Made by a program: the position numbers and the translations under genes. A DNA stretch of 64,000 bases, taken from contig JADJBC010000059.1 of NCBI GenBank assembly GCA_016703945.1, positions 124,001 through 188,000 of the forward strand, given 5' to 3'. A model generated the notes under the pieces. It worked only from the letters and a program-made list of their open reading frames with translations. It was not told the origin of the DNA and did not search any database. Origin of the DNA: Candidatus Aalborgicola danicus. Lineage in GTDB: Bacteria; Pseudomonadota; Gammaproteobacteria; Burkholderiales; Burkholderiaceae_C. This document shows, in pieces, positions 33,348 through 42,368 of this stretch (positions within the stretch are counted from its first letter, which is position 1; every line of letters begins with the position of its first letter).

Positions 33348-34088
33348 TCACTTCACGTCTGGCGCCCTCATCGGCACCCAGTCTTCCCCAATGATGCGCC
33401 AAACGCCAGCGAGACGCTTGAGTTTCAGGTGCTTCTCGCCTGTGTCGGAATGCTGGGCTGAGGTGTAGTGCTGGACGAGCCTGATTTCAGCGCGGTCGTT
33501 GTCGGTCTCAATGCGGATGTTGTCGAACAGCAACCCAATGCCGGTGTTGCCAAGGCGCGCACGGCGCTGCTTTTCCCAATCGGCACGGCTGCTGGCTTTG
33601 CCCTTGACCTTGGGACCATAGAACCTGAAATACGCATCGGCGTCGCCGCGCGCCCAGGCGCCGCGCCACGCTTCCAGCATGTCACGTGCCGATTGTTCAG
33701 GCGAGATTGCCGGTGCGGCAGGCGCTTTTGGCAAGGCCGACGGAGCCACTGCGGGCGCGGAGGGCGCCACTACCTGGGCGACCTGTGGCGACGGCGCATG
33801 AACGGTTGGAGGCTCAGTTGGAGGTGTGGTGGCTGCGACTTGCTGCGTTGGCGGCACCACCGAAGCCGGATAACCGATGACAACCACCTGGCGGCCATCG
33901 GGCTTCTGCACGAGGCTCGCCGTGGCTTGAGAGGTTTTAATGCGGTGGCGCTCGGTCGCCGCCTGGCCTTGCCGCTCGAGGTCGCGCACCGAGCCGGGCG
34001 ACACGTGGGTCGAACAGGCCGCAAAAAAAATGCATGCCGATGTCGCGACGGCCCAACGAGAATGACTCGGCATATGAACTGACACCAT
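33348..34088 (-). CDS. Lipoprotein with NTF2-like C-terminal domain
   Basis: A 246-residue predicted lipoprotein. The signal ends in the lipobox FFAACSTH. A Pro/Ala/Val-rich linker (about 65-130) follows. The C-terminal domain (EAWRGAWARGDADAYFRFYG, then IRIETDNDRAEIRLVQHYTS and KLKRLAGVWRIIGEDW) is NTF2-like, of the type attached to L,D-transpeptidase or sporulation-related envelope proteins. GAGG upstream favours the start at 34088. It is divergent from ybiB. Confidence 0.72.
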   Translation of the reverse strand: MVSVHMPSHSRWAVATSACIFFAACSTHVSPGSVRDLERQGQAATERHRIKTSQATASLVQKPDGRQVVVIGYPASVVPPTQQVAATTPPTEPPTVHAPSPQVAQVVAPSAPAVAPSALPKAPAAPAISPEQSARDMLEAWRGAWARGDADAYFRFYGPKVKGKASSRADWEKQRRARLGNTGIGLLFDNIRIETDNDRAEIRLVQHYTSAQHSDTGEKHLKLKRLAGVWRIIGEDWVPMRAPDVK

Positions 34089-34162
34089 GGTGACCTCGAA
34101 GGTTTGACTCATCATTCTCGCTCAAAGCCGACCCGGAGTTTACTTCATCGGGTTTGTAGGAG

Positions 34163-34190
34163 TGCGATTCAAACTGCACTTTGAATCGCA
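34163..34190. repeat. Perfect inverted repeat between lipoprotein gene and ybiB
   Basis: Arms TGCGATTCAAA (34163-34173) and TTTGAATCGCA (34180-34190), 11 bp perfect, around CTGCAC. It lies in the 196-bp divergent intergenic region. It could be an operator or a stable hairpin; there is no T run, so a terminator is unlikely. Confidence 0.6.
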
Positions 34191-34284
34191 TCCGGCGATG
34201 CCAAAGGAATGGACCAGAGTGCCCACTTTTCGCTAGGCTTAAGCTCATAACCCAGAGTGATCTGGTCTGCAGGACAATCGGGCC

Positions 34285-35190
34285 ATGGCAATTGGAAACT
34301 ACATCAAAGAAATTGGCCGCGGCAAAGACGGCGCGCGCGCTTTGAGCCGCGAGCAGGCGGCCGACCTGTTTGGCCAGGTGCTGGATGGCACGGTGACCGA
34401 CCTGGAAATAGGCGCCTTCTGCCTCGCCATGCGTATCAAGGGCGAAACTGCCCAGGAAATGGCGGGTTTTCTGGACGCCACCCACCAGCGCCTGCACACC
34501 CTGCCCGCCAGTGATCGGCCCACCGTTGTCATCCCCAGCTACAACGGCGCGCGCAAGCTGCCGGTGCTGACACCCCTGTTGGCCCTGCTGCTGGCGCGCG
34601 AGGGTTTGCCGGTGCTGGTGCACGGCACAGCAACTGAATCCCGCCGAGTCTTTACGTCAGAAGTGCTGCTAGACCTCGAAATACCTGCGCAAGCAGCTAT
34701 CGAAACCATAGCGCCTGGCACCGTGGCCTTTGTTCCTACCGCTTTGTTGCACGCCGGTTTGCAGCGTCTGCTGGATGTGCGCCGCGTGGTGGGTCTGCGT
34801 AACCCGGCGCACAGCCTGGTCAAACTGATGAACCCGGTACAAGGCAAAAGCTTGCTGGTGACCAGCTACACCCACCCGGAGTACGCCCAGTCCATGGCCG
34901 AGACATTGACGGTGATGGGCAGCCACGCCTTGTTGATACGCGGCACCGAAGGCGAAGCCGTGGCCGACCCCCGGCGCGCACCCAAGATGCAGGGTTTTGT
35001 GCACGGAAAGGTCGTGGAGTTGCAAGAGCACCAAGCAGGCACTTTGACCACCCTGCCCGACCTGCCCACTGCCATTGACGCTGCCACAACGGCTGCCTAT
35101 ATTCGCCAAGTGATGGATGGAATCCAGCCAGTTCCCGCACCGATTGCCCAGCAAGTGGCCCATATCTTGCATCTGGTGCAAGCACTATGA
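34285..35190 (+). CDS. ybiB: YbiB family protein (TrpD2-like, nucleic-acid binding)
   Basis: A 301-residue homologue of anthranilate phosphoribosyltransferase that lacks the biosynthetic context; E. coli YbiB (TrpD2) binds nucleic acid. Family features are the N-terminal helical bundle (ALSREQAADLFGQVLDGTVT, LEIGAFCLAMRIKGETAQEM), PSYNGARKLPVLTPLLALLL and the NPVQGKSLLVTSYTHPEYAQ loop region. Residues about 128-143 are encoded by an in-frame family A repeat. The gene overlaps cobA by 4 bp, so the two are co-translated. Confidence 0.85.
   Translation: MAIGNYIKEIGRGKDGARALSREQAADLFGQVLDGTVTDLEIGAFCLAMRIKGETAQEMAGFLDATHQRLHTLPASDRPTVVIPSYNGARKLPVLTPLLALLLAREGLPVLVHGTATESRRVFTSEVLLDLEIPAQAAIETIAPGTVAFVPTALLHAGLQRLLDVRRVVGLRNPAHSLVKLMNPVQGKSLLVTSYTHPEYAQSMAETLTVMGSHALLIRGTEGEAVADPRRAPKMQGFVHGKVVELQEHQAGTLTTLPDLPTAIDAATTAAYIRQVMDGIQPVPAPIAQQVAHILHLVQAL
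34666..34712 (+). repeat. Dispersed ~50-bp repeat (family A) inside ybiB
   Basis: GCTGCTAGACCTCGAAATAC, then GCGCAAGCAGCTATCGAAAC and CATAGC: both family blocks are present with a few changes. It is read in frame (encoding VLLDLEIPAQAAIETIA) and has evidently been kept as protein-coding sequence. Confidence 0.65.
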
Positions 35191-35990
35191 AACACGATCT
35201 TTCCAACCGCGCAGCAACGGGTCACGTCACACTGGTTGGCGCAGGTCCAGGCGACCCCGAATTGCTGACGCTGAAGGCGCTCAAGGCCATCCAGCGCGCC
35301 ACCGTGGTGCTGGTAGATGACCTGGTCAACGAGGCCATCGTCGGCTACGCGCCGCCCACGGCCCGCATTGTCTACGTGGGCAAACGGGGCGGCTGCAAAT
35401 CCACACCCCAGTCGTTTATCGAAAAGCTGATGGTCACGGCCGCACTGGAAGGCGAAAACGTGGTGCGCTTAAAAGGTGGCGACCCGTTCATCTTTGGGCG
35501 CGGCGGTGAAGAGGTCGAAGCGCTGCAAGCAGCCGGTGTGCGCTTTAGCATCATCAACGGCATTACGGCAGGCATCGCTGCAGTTTCATCGCTGGGTGTG
35601 CCCCTCACCCACCGCGAAGCGGCCCACGGTGTGGTGTTTATCACTGGCCATGCCAAACCCGGATCCAGCGGAACCGACTGGCGCGCCCTGGCAACCACGG
35701 CCCGCCAAGCGCGCTTGACTATCGTCATTTACATGGGGGTTAGCGGCGCGGCCCACATCCAGCATGAGCTGTTGTACGGCCTGGACGCCGACACACCGGT
35801 CGCCATCATCCAGAACGCCAGCCTGGCCGTGCAACGCCACGCCGTCTGCACCTTGTCCGAATTGCAGGCCACCATTCTGCGTGAACAACTCGCCAGTCCC
35901 AGCGTGATTGTGGTGGGTGATGTGCTGCAGGGGCTGTTGGCGGCTGGTCTGGAAGTGAGCGACTTGAGTCGGCAGAACCGGGCTGCCTAA
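35187..35990 (+). CDS. cobA: Uroporphyrinogen-III C-methyltransferase (SUMT)
   Basis: A 267-residue S-adenosylmethionine-dependent methylase making precorrin-2 from uroporphyrinogen III, the first step to siroheme for NirB and sulfite reductase. It has GHVTLVGAGPGDPELLTLKA, VYVGKRGGCKSTPQ, VVRLKGGDPFIFGRGGEEVE and VPLTHREAAHGVVFITGHA. It is a stand-alone SUMT without the CysG oxidase/ferrochelatase part. It overlaps ybiB (ATGA). Its place after the nitrate genes fits siroheme supply. Confidence 0.95.
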   Translation: MKHDLSNRAATGHVTLVGAGPGDPELLTLKALKAIQRATVVLVDDLVNEAIVGYAPPTARIVYVGKRGGCKSTPQSFIEKLMVTAALEGENVVRLKGGDPFIFGRGGEEVEALQAAGVRFSIINGITAGIAAVSSLGVPLTHREAAHGVVFITGHAKPGSSGTDWRALATTARQARLTIVIYMGVSGAAHIQHELLYGLDADTPVAIIQNASLAVQRHAVCTLSELQATILREQLASPSVIVVGDVLQGLLAAGLEVSDLSRQNRAA

Positions 35991-36015
35991 GCCCGTGTAA
36001 GAACTTTCGCCGGTA

Positions 36016-36231
36016 TCACGGTTTATTGTTACTGCCGCTGTTATGGATGTCGCCCTGGGTCGGCTCAGCCTTTGGGTTCTGCCCGCCAATCCGTGATCGA
36101 ACCGCGTCCCGCAACAAATACTCCACCTGGGCATTGACACTGCGCAACTCCGCCGCCGCCAGGCGCTCGATCTGCGCCCACAGCGCGGGGTCTATGCGCA
36201 ACGCGAAAGACTTCTTATCGGGACTGGCCAT
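36016..36231 (-). CDS. Arc/MetJ-type ribbon-helix-helix protein
   Basis: A 71-residue protein with [20 protein letters not shown] then [20 protein letters not shown], the strand-helix-helix pattern of Arc-like repressors. It overlaps the small membrane-protein gene by 17 bp and ends the SPFH operon. It may regulate its own operon; a perfect palindrome lies upstream of the operon at 37662. The C-terminal tail is polar and probably disordered. Confidence 0.8.
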   Translation of the reverse strand: MASPDKKSFALRIDPALWAQIERLAAAELRSVNAQVEYLLRDAVRSRIGGQNPKAEPTQGDIHNSGSNNKP

Positions 36232-36580
36232 GGCGGGTGCGGGTCAACAGGTTTACCTCTAAACCCCCGTCCTGCCGGGCTTGTGCCTTGGCCTCGGCCC
36301 GCAATTTTTGCAAACCGGGTGGCTCGCCCGAAAACCAGAACCACTGGGGGTCCGTGCCGCCCTTGCGCAGCACCCACTGGTACATCGTCAGCGTCACCAC
36401 GGTCGCCGCCAGCACCAAAGCCCCAATGCCCAACACGCCCAGCGCGCTGTACAACAGCACGGTCAGCAACGGCACTTTGGGTGCCAACTGCGATCCCGCC
36501 ACGACGGCCAGAGCCGCTAGCAACACGATAGCAATCAAGATCTTGACGACCATATGGGGGTTGAATGGAATGGTTTTCAT
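36215..36580 (-). CDS. Small membrane protein of the SPFH operon
   Basis: A 121-residue protein with two membrane helices (about residues 12-32 and 38-65), starting [21 protein letters not shown] cytoplasmic tail has [21 protein letters not shown] do not recognise a named family. It lies between the SPFH gene (106 bp upstream) and the RHH gene (overlap), which suggests that the three act together. Confidence 0.65.
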   Translation of the reverse strand: MKTIPFNPHMVVKILIAIVLLAALAVVAGSQLAPKVPLLTVLLYSALGVLGIGALVLAATVVTLTMYQWVLRKGGTDPQWFWFSGEPPGLQKLRAEAKAQARQDGGLEVNLLTRTRHGQSR

Positions 36581-36686
36581 GGTGTTTCTTCGAAAGTATT
36601 GGCGACAGAGCGGGTCGAGGTAGGTCTGGCGCATGTCCCGCAAGTTCCGAGCGTGGATGGATATATTGCCTGTCTCAGTTATGACG

Positions 36687-37577
36687 TCAGTTGTACAAAG
36701 TGCCGGTGTTCACCACCGGCTGGGCGTCGTGGTCCGAACACAGCACCACCAGCAAATTGGTCACCATGGCGGCCTTGCGCTCGTCGTCAAGGTCCACCAG
36801 ACCGCGCTGCTGCAGGCCGGTCAGGGCCAGCTCCACCATGCCCACGGCGCCCTGCACGATCAGGCTGCGCGCCGCGATGATGGCCTGCGCCTGCTGGCGG
36901 CGCAACATGGCGCCGGCAATCTCGGGGGCATAGGCCAGGTGGGTGAGTTTGGCGTCCACCACCACCACACCGGCCAGCGAAAAACGGGCCTGCAACTCAT
37001 GCAACAGCGCCGCACCCACCTGATCTGCGCCGGAGCGTAGGGTGATCTCTTTGGGTGCCGTGCTGCCGGTGTCGTCCAGGTTGTCATAGGCATAGCTGGA
37101 GGCCAAGTGCCGCACTGCCGCCTCGGCCTGGGTGAAGACATAGGACTCAAAATCCTCCACGTCAAAACTGGCGCGCGCTGTGTCGCTGACCCGCCACAGG
37201 ATGGCCGCCGCAATCTCGATCGGGTTGCCGCGCAGGTCATTGACTTTCAGCTTTTCGCTGTTGAAGTTGCGCGCCCGGGTCGACACCTTGCTGCGGATAA
37301 AAAACGGATTCGCCCAGCGCAGACCCTCTTTGCGGTCAGTGCCCCGGTAGCTACCAAACAGCTTGAGCACGGCGGCCTGGTTGGGGTTGAGCGTGTACAA
37401 ACCGGCCAGAAACCACAGCGCGACCAGACCCGACACGGCCGACAAAACCAGGGTCGTGAGGCTGGGCGCACGCGTGATCATCAACACGGCGGCCAGCACT
37501 AGGCCCACGCCCACCGCCACCGCGACAAATCCATTGGCGGTGGTTGCCACATATTCGTTGGAAGCTTGTTTTTCCAT
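36687..37577 (-). CDS. SPFH (stomatin/prohibitin/flotillin) domain protein
   Basis: A 296-residue membrane protein with two N-terminal hydrophobic helices (about 15-36 and 42-62). The SPFH domain starts at [20 protein letters not shown] and includes [20 protein letters not shown] and [21 protein letters not shown] coiled helix [20 protein letters not shown] follows. It is of the slipin/HflK-like type that organises membrane microdomains or protease complexes. It is the first gene of a three-gene minus-strand operon with a small membrane protein and an RHH regulator. Confidence 0.88.
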   Translation of the reverse strand: MEKQASNEYVATTANGFVAVAVGVGLVLAAVLMITRAPSLTTLVLSAVSGLVALWFLAGLYTLNPNQAAVLKLFGSYRGTDRKEGLRWANPFFIRSKVSTRARNFNSEKLKVNDLRGNPIEIAAAILWRVSDTARASFDVEDFESYVFTQAEAAVRHLASSYAYDNLDDTGSTAPKEITLRSGADQVGAALLHELQARFSLAGVVVVDAKLTHLAYAPEIAGAMLRRQQAQAIIAARSLIVQGAVGMVELALTGLQQRGLVDLDDERKAAMVTNLLVVLCSDHDAQPVVNTGTLYN

Positions 37578-37661
37578 GTCTGTCCATCCTCATCAGTTAT
37601 TGCTCCAATCGCCGGACTGGAGACTACCGTGGTCTGCTCAACCGATGTCGATTGAGATCAA

Positions 37662-37673
37662 AGTGATATCACT
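37662..37673. promoter_or_regulatory. Palindromic operator candidate upstream of SPFH operon
   Basis: AGTGATATCACT is a perfect 12-bp palindrome, 85 bp upstream of the SPFH start, in an AT-rich stretch (TATAGTAGTATTTTTG beside it) likely to hold the promoter. The RHH protein encoded at the end of the operon is a candidate ligand; this is inference. Confidence 0.5.
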
Positions 37674-37744
37674 ATAGTAGTATTTTTGATTCGTCAAGTT
37701 TCCTTGACGGGTGTGGGGTCTTCAGTCGTCGCGCGGTAGATGCT

Positions 37745-37790
37745 CCGCTTTTAATAGCAGCATACACATAGGATTCGTGGGCTAGAGGCC
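37745..37790 (-). repeat. Dispersed ~50-bp repeat (family A), intergenic copy
   Basis: Reverse-orientation copy: TTTTAATAGCAGCATACACA, then GATTCGTGGGCTAGAGGCC on the plus strand. It lies in the 271-bp gap between the SPFH operon start and the histidine kinase stop. Nothing else was recognised in that gap apart from the palindrome at 37662. Confidence 0.65.
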
Positions 37791-37848
37791 TGGACTTGGG
37801 GTTTTGCCAAATTGGCTTAAAACTTTCGCCGAAACCGGCAAACGCCGC

Positions 37849-40578
37849 TCACCCCACCCGCGGCAAATTCACAATAAACCGCGTCCCAGTACCCAGCACG
37901 CTGTCAACCTTGATCGTGCCGCCATGCAATTTGACCGCACGCCGAACAATCGACAGGCCCAGGCCGGTGCCCGAAATGGTGCCCACGTTGCTGGCCCGGT
38001 AGAAGGTTTCAAACAAGCGCGCCACGTCTTCCTTGGGCATGCCTATGCCCTGGTCGGCCACATGGAATTCGACTTCATCGGCTCGGCACGCCACACCAAA
38101 AAACACGCGCCCGCCGTTGGGTGAGTATTTGATGGCATTGGACAGCAGGTTGCTGAAAATTTGCCGCAAGAGTTTTTCGTCAAACCTGGCGTCGTTGGCC
38201 TCACCCGTCATGCGAAAGTCAATACCAAGTTTGGCGGCGGTTTCAGGGTCCATGCTGGCACGGCTCTCATCAACCAGGGTTTCGCAAAACGCGCGCAGCG
38301 GCAAGGGCTGCGGGTCATACTCCAGCTTTTGGGCATTACTTTTGCCGATAAGCAGAATGTCGTCGATCATGCGTGTCATGCGGGCGACAGCGGATTCGAT
38401 ATTGTCCAAGAACGAGATACGCTCCTCCAGCGGCATCCTGTCGCCGTAGTACTTCAGCAGTTCGGCTGACGACAAAATGGTGGCCAAGGGTGTGCGGAAC
38501 TCGTGGGACGTGACCGACACAAAACGCGACTTCAGCCCATTCAATTCGCGCTGTTTCTCCAACGTTTCACGAATGTCCTCTTCAGCCTGTTTGCGCTGTG
38601 TGATGTCGGAGATAAAGGACAACAGAGCGGGTTGCCCATCCCACGGAACCACAACCGTGGCGATATGCACCCAGATGAGCTGGCCAGATTTGTGCAGCGC
38701 CCGAAAATCGAACTTGGTCTCGAACGCCTCACCCCGCGCGCGCTGTGAATAGTTGCTCACGAAAAACTCACGGTCGTCGGCATAGACCAGGGGCAGGAAC
38801 TCCTGGCCCAGAATTTCAGCGGCGTTGTAACCCATCAGCGTCAGCAGCGCCGGGTTGGCAAAGATAAAACGCCCGTCCTGCACCACCACCATGCCTTCGC
38901 TCACGTTGTCGACCACGAGGCGGTATTGCTCTTCGGTGCGGCGCAGGTTTTCTTCGAGTTGGCGGCGCTTGGTGATGTCCATGACCGCCCACACCGTGCC
39001 TTGGGACGCATCCGTCGGGTTGACGGTGCGGCCCGAGGTGTAGACCCAGATCAGCTCACCGTCGCTGCGCCGCATCCAGCGTTCGTCTTCAAATGCCTGG
39101 CCCTGAGAGATGGCTTTGGCGACAGCGCGGTTTACCGCCAGATAGTCTTCGTGTGACGGGTAAAACAACTCGATAGACTCACCCAATCCCTGCTCGGCAG
39201 GAACACCAAAAATTTTGTAGGTGGCCTGGTTGGCCCATTGCAGTTTTCCCTGGGCGTTCAGGAAAATAATGGCCACCATGGCGTTGTCCAAAATGGTGTA
39301 GCGCTCTTGCAGGCTGCGCTGCAGGCTCTCTTCCAGGTGCAGGCGCCCGGCTTCATGCAGCGCCTCACGCTCAGCCTTCTCTTTTTTGTCGCGCAACAGG
39401 TTGATGCGGTACACCAGCGCGAAGGACAACAGCATCATCTCGGCGGCCGAGCCCATTTGCAGGGCGTACTCGCTGGCCAATGTGCGCGGAATCCAGCCAA
39501 AGGCCGACAAAGGCACGGCAATGCCGCCCAGCAATTGCAGGCACCAGGCCAACAAAAAATAGCGTGCGGGCTGGTAGCCCCGCACTGCGCTGAGCACCCC
39601 GCCCACAGTGATCAGCACACTGCCCGCGAGCACCATGGCGGTGAGCGCCAGGGTGGCCGGCATGGGCGCCAATTGAGAAGCACCCACCAGACTTGCTGCG
39701 ATGGCCAACCCCACCGACACCATCAACAGCCGCCCCAACAAAGGCGCAGTGCGCGCAAGGTCCAGGAAATTGCGCGCAAACAAACCGCCAAACGCCACCA
39801 ATGCGCCAAACGACAAAGGCAGCGAAACGACCTGCCAGTCGGTGGCGTTGGGCCACAGGTATTGCGCGCCATAGCCGTTGAAGTTCAGCGAAAACAAACC
39901 CAACGCCGCCAGGTACAGCACGTAGTAAAAATAACTGGCGTCACGAATCCCGACCATCACTGCAATGCTGTAGAGCAGCAGCGCCAGCAGCAATCCGTAG
40001 TACAGACCCATGCCAGCCTGTTCATTGTGCGACTCTTGGAACAGCGCCGCTTCGGTGTACAGGCTCAACGGTAACTGTACCGACACCGCCGACTGCACGC
40101 GGATGAACACGTCTACCGGCGGCCCCGGCTGGCGCGTGATGCGCACATTGGGAAAGCGGTGGGCAATGGCTCGCGCCGTAAAAGGCAAGCCAACTCCCAT
40201 AGTCAGCGGTACCACACTGCCATCCCCTTGCAGCACAAACAAATCGAGGCGGTTGATGCGGGGCTGCTCCAGCACAAACAGCTCCGTACAGGCTTGCTCT
40301 ACGGCGGGCAGTTGCACCCGCGCCCACAGCGCGCCCGGCACAAAACCGAAACTGGGCGTACCGTTCTGGTGTGCCTGGAATGCCCCGGCCACGTAGCGCG
40401 CCCGCGCCTCCTCCAGATTCAAGGCCATGTCGGGGTCGGCCAGGGTCGAGAGCGTGGCCGTGAGCGACTGGCCCCTGGCGGGCAGCGGACATTCAGCCAG
40501 CACCGCGTGGGCCGGCTGCCACTGGGCAACCAGTAGCAGGCACCAAACCAACCAGCGCAACAGCAATTTTTTTGCCAT
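37849..40578 (-). CDS. 7TM-sensor hybrid: PAS-PAS histidine kinase
   Basis: A 909-residue membrane sensor kinase. After a signal-like helix it has an extracytoplasmic 7TMR-DISMED2-type domain (about 30-180: PGALWARVQLPAVEQACTEL) and seven membrane helices (about 185-400: GLYYGLLLALLLYSIAVMVG onward). A coiled coil, two PAS domains (TILDNAMVAIIFLNAQGKLQ; VVDNVSEGMVVVQDGRFIFA), a HisKA box (SVTSHEFRTPLATILSS, phospho-His about 670) and an HATPase domain (LSNAIKYSPNGGRVFF; DQGIGMPKED; GTGLGLSIVRRAV) follow. No receiver or cognate regulator gene adjoins it. The start is at 40578; an upstream ATG at 40611 is less likely. Confidence 0.92.
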   Translation of the reverse strand: MAKKLLLRWLVWCLLLVAQWQPAHAVLAECPLPARGQSLTATLSTLADPDMALNLEEARARYVAGAFQAHQNGTPSFGFVPGALWARVQLPAVEQACTELFVLEQPRINRLDLFVLQGDGSVVPLTMGVGLPFTARAIAHRFPNVRITRQPGPPVDVFIRVQSAVSVQLPLSLYTEAALFQESHNEQAGMGLYYGLLLALLLYSIAVMVGIRDASYFYYVLYLAALGLFSLNFNGYGAQYLWPNATDWQVVSLPLSFGALVAFGGLFARNFLDLARTAPLLGRLLMVSVGLAIAASLVGASQLAPMPATLALTAMVLAGSVLITVGGVLSAVRGYQPARYFLLAWCLQLLGGIAVPLSAFGWIPRTLASEYALQMGSAAEMMLLSFALVYRINLLRDKKEKAEREALHEAGRLHLEESLQRSLQERYTILDNAMVAIIFLNAQGKLQWANQATYKIFGVPAEQGLGESIELFYPSHEDYLAVNRAVAKAISQGQAFEDERWMRRSDGELIWVYTSGRTVNPTDASQGTVWAVMDITKRRQLEENLRRTEEQYRLVVDNVSEGMVVVQDGRFIFANPALLTLMGYNAAEILGQEFLPLVYADDREFFVSNYSQRARGEAFETKFDFRALHKSGQLIWVHIATVVVPWDGQPALLSFISDITQRKQAEEDIRETLEKQRELNGLKSRFVSVTSHEFRTPLATILSSAELLKYYGDRMPLEERISFLDNIESAVARMTRMIDDILLIGKSNAQKLEYDPQPLPLRAFCETLVDESRASMDPETAAKLGIDFRMTGEANDARFDEKLLRQIFSNLLSNAIKYSPNGGRVFFGVACRADEVEFHVADQGIGMPKEDVARLFETFYRASNVGTISGTGLGLSIVRRAVKLHGGTIKVDSVLGTGTRFIVNLPRVG

Positions 40579-40725
40579 GTAGGGCCCTGTGGGCGATTGA
40601 AGGTCGACCACGCGACCACGCGGAGTTGAATCGTAACATCCGCCAAGGGCCGACGTTAGCTCTTGAGTTGCATGTCACAAGCCCCCTACACTTGGCGCTT
40701 TTTCAACCCAAAGGAGACTTCAACC

Positions 40726-41100
40726 ATGCTTGGCTACGTAACCCTCGGAACCAACGACCTGCCCCGTGCTGCGGCGTTCTACGACACCCTGTTGGCGGAA
40801 ATCGGTGCCAAACGCTTGATGGAATTCCCCACTGGTATTGTCTGGGGTTGCTCCATGCAACAGTGCAGCCTGGGCATCATGAAGCCCTACAACGGCCAAC
40901 CCGCCACGGTGGGCAACGGTGTGATGGCGGCCATCGTGGTCGACTCCAAGGAAAAAGTCGACCGCGTCTACAAAAAGGCCATGGAACTCGGAGCCCAGGA
41001 CGAAGGCCCCAATGGCCCGCGCGGCGACGGGTTTTACGCCGGCTATTTCCGCGACCTGGACGGCAACAAGCTCAACGTGTTCTGCATGGGCCCGGCCTAA
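40726..41100 (+). CDS. VOC (glyoxalase/dioxygenase) family protein
   Basis: A 124-residue single-domain vicinal oxygen chelate protein, starting at 40726 after AAGGAG. It has GYVTLGTNDLPRAAAFYDTL at the N-terminus and GYFRDLDGNKLNVFCMGP at the C-terminus, the classic beta-alpha-beta-beta-beta module pair. Proteins of this type are commonly annotated glyoxalase-like or lactoylglutathione-lyase-like; the substrate is not evident. It lies 14 bp before the flavoprotein gene. Confidence 0.85.
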   Translation: MLGYVTLGTNDLPRAAAFYDTLLAEIGAKRLMEFPTGIVWGCSMQQCSLGIMKPYNGQPATVGNGVMAAIVVDSKEKVDRVYKKAMELGAQDEGPNGPRGDGFYAGYFRDLDGNKLNVFCMGPA

Positions 41101-41114
41101 CCCTACATTCATCT

Positions 41115-42368
41115 GTGCACTCATTCGACGTCACCATCATCGGCGCAGGCGCGGCCGGTTTGTTCTGCGCAGGAGTAGCGGGCCAGTTGGGTTTGAAGGT
41201 GTTATTGGTCGACCACAGTGAAAAGGTGGCCGAAAAAATCCGCATCTCCGGCGGCGGCCGCTGCAACTTCACCAACCGCGAATCCCTGCCCGCCAACTTC
41301 ATCAGCGACAACCCACGCTTTTGCCGCTCGGCGCTGTCGCGCTACACACCACGGGACTTTATCGCGCTGCTGGAGAAATATGAAATCCCCTTCCACGAGA
41401 AACACAAGGGCCAACTGTTTTGCGACCGTTCGGCCGAAGACGTCATCAACATGCTGTTGGCCGAGTGCGAGGTCGGCAATGTCACCCGATGGCAGCCCTG
41501 CGCCGTATCGTCCATACGGTTTTTTGCCTCTAGCCCTCGTGGAATAAGCACAAGTAGCTACGAAATTAATAGTGACCGCGGAACCATATCCTGCTCCGCA
41601 GTGGTGATTGCCACCGGTGGCCTGTCCATTCCCAAGATCGGCGCGACCGACTTTGGCTACCGCGTGGCCAAGCAATTTGACCTGCCGGTGGTCAAACCAC
41701 GCCCGGCCCTGGTGCCGCTAACTTTTGACGAACAGGCCTGGGCGCCATTCGCACAACTCTCCGGCCTGTCACTGCCAGTGAGAATCGAAACGGGCAGCAA
41801 GAAAGACCGTACCGCTTTTATGGAAGACCTGCTCTTCACCCACCGTGGCCTGAGCGGCCCCGGCGTGTTGCAGATATCGAGCTACTGGAAACCCGGCACC
41901 CCGATACGCCTGAACTTGGCGCCCGACACCGACATAGCGGAACTGCTGACAAACGCCAAGGCTACATCTCGCAAACTCATTGCCAACGAGCTGGGCGCTC
42001 TGGTTCCGTCGCGCTTGGCCGACACCTGGGTGGCCCAAGGCACGGCAATGGGCCACAACTGGGCGCGCCCGATCAACGAGGCATCCGACAAGGCGCTGAC
42101 CGCGCTGTCCGAGCGCCTGAGCCAATGGGAACTGACCCCCACTGGCACCGAGGGTTACAAGAAGGCCGAGGTAACGGCTGGCGGCGTCGACACGCGCAAC
42201 CTGTCGTCGCAGACCATGGAGTCAAAACAACCCGGCCTGTACTTCATCGGCGAGGTGGTCGACGTGACCGGCTGGCTGGGCGGCTATAACTTCCAATGGG
42301 CCTGGGCCAGTGGGTTTGCGTGCGCGCAAGGCTTGGCGACCAAATTGAAGACTCCATCGAATCCATAA
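41115..42368 (+). CDS. BaiN/HI0933 family NAD(P)/FAD-dependent oxidoreductase
   Basis: A 417-residue flavoprotein of the HI0933/YhiN family. FDVTIIGAGAAGLFCAGVAG is the FAD dinucleotide motif and ISGGGRCNFTNRE is the family signature. TGGLSIPKIGATDFGYRVAK and the C-terminal LYFIGEVVDVTGWLGGYNFQ also fit. No ATG is available; the GTG at 41115 gives the shortest complete FAD motif. A family A repeat encodes residues about 139-153 in frame. The cellular role is unknown. Confidence 0.87.
   Translation: MHSFDVTIIGAGAAGLFCAGVAGQLGLKVLLVDHSEKVAEKIRISGGGRCNFTNRESLPANFISDNPRFCRSALSRYTPRDFIALLEKYEIPFHEKHKGQLFCDRSAEDVINMLLAECEVGNVTRWQPCAVSSIRFFASSPRGISTSSYEINSDRGTISCSAVVIATGGLSIPKIGATDFGYRVAKQFDLPVVKPRPALVPLTFDEQAWAPFAQLSGLSLPVRIETGSKKDRTAFMEDLLFTHRGLSGPGVLQISSYWKPGTPIRLNLAPDTDIAELLTNAKATSRKLIANELGALVPSRLADTWVAQGTAMGHNWARPINEASDKALTALSERLSQWELTPTGTEGYKKAEVTAGGVDTRNLSSQTMESKQPGLYFIGEVVDVTGWLGGYNFQWAWASGFACAQGLATKLKTPSNP
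41527..41573 (+). repeat. Dispersed ~50-bp repeat (family A) inside the flavoprotein gene
   Basis: CTCTAGCCCTCGTGGAATAA, then AGTAGCTACGAAATTAATAG: nearly a consensus copy. It is read in frame as ASSPRGISTSSYEINSD between two conserved parts of the protein, so it forms an extra surface loop. Confidence 0.75.
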
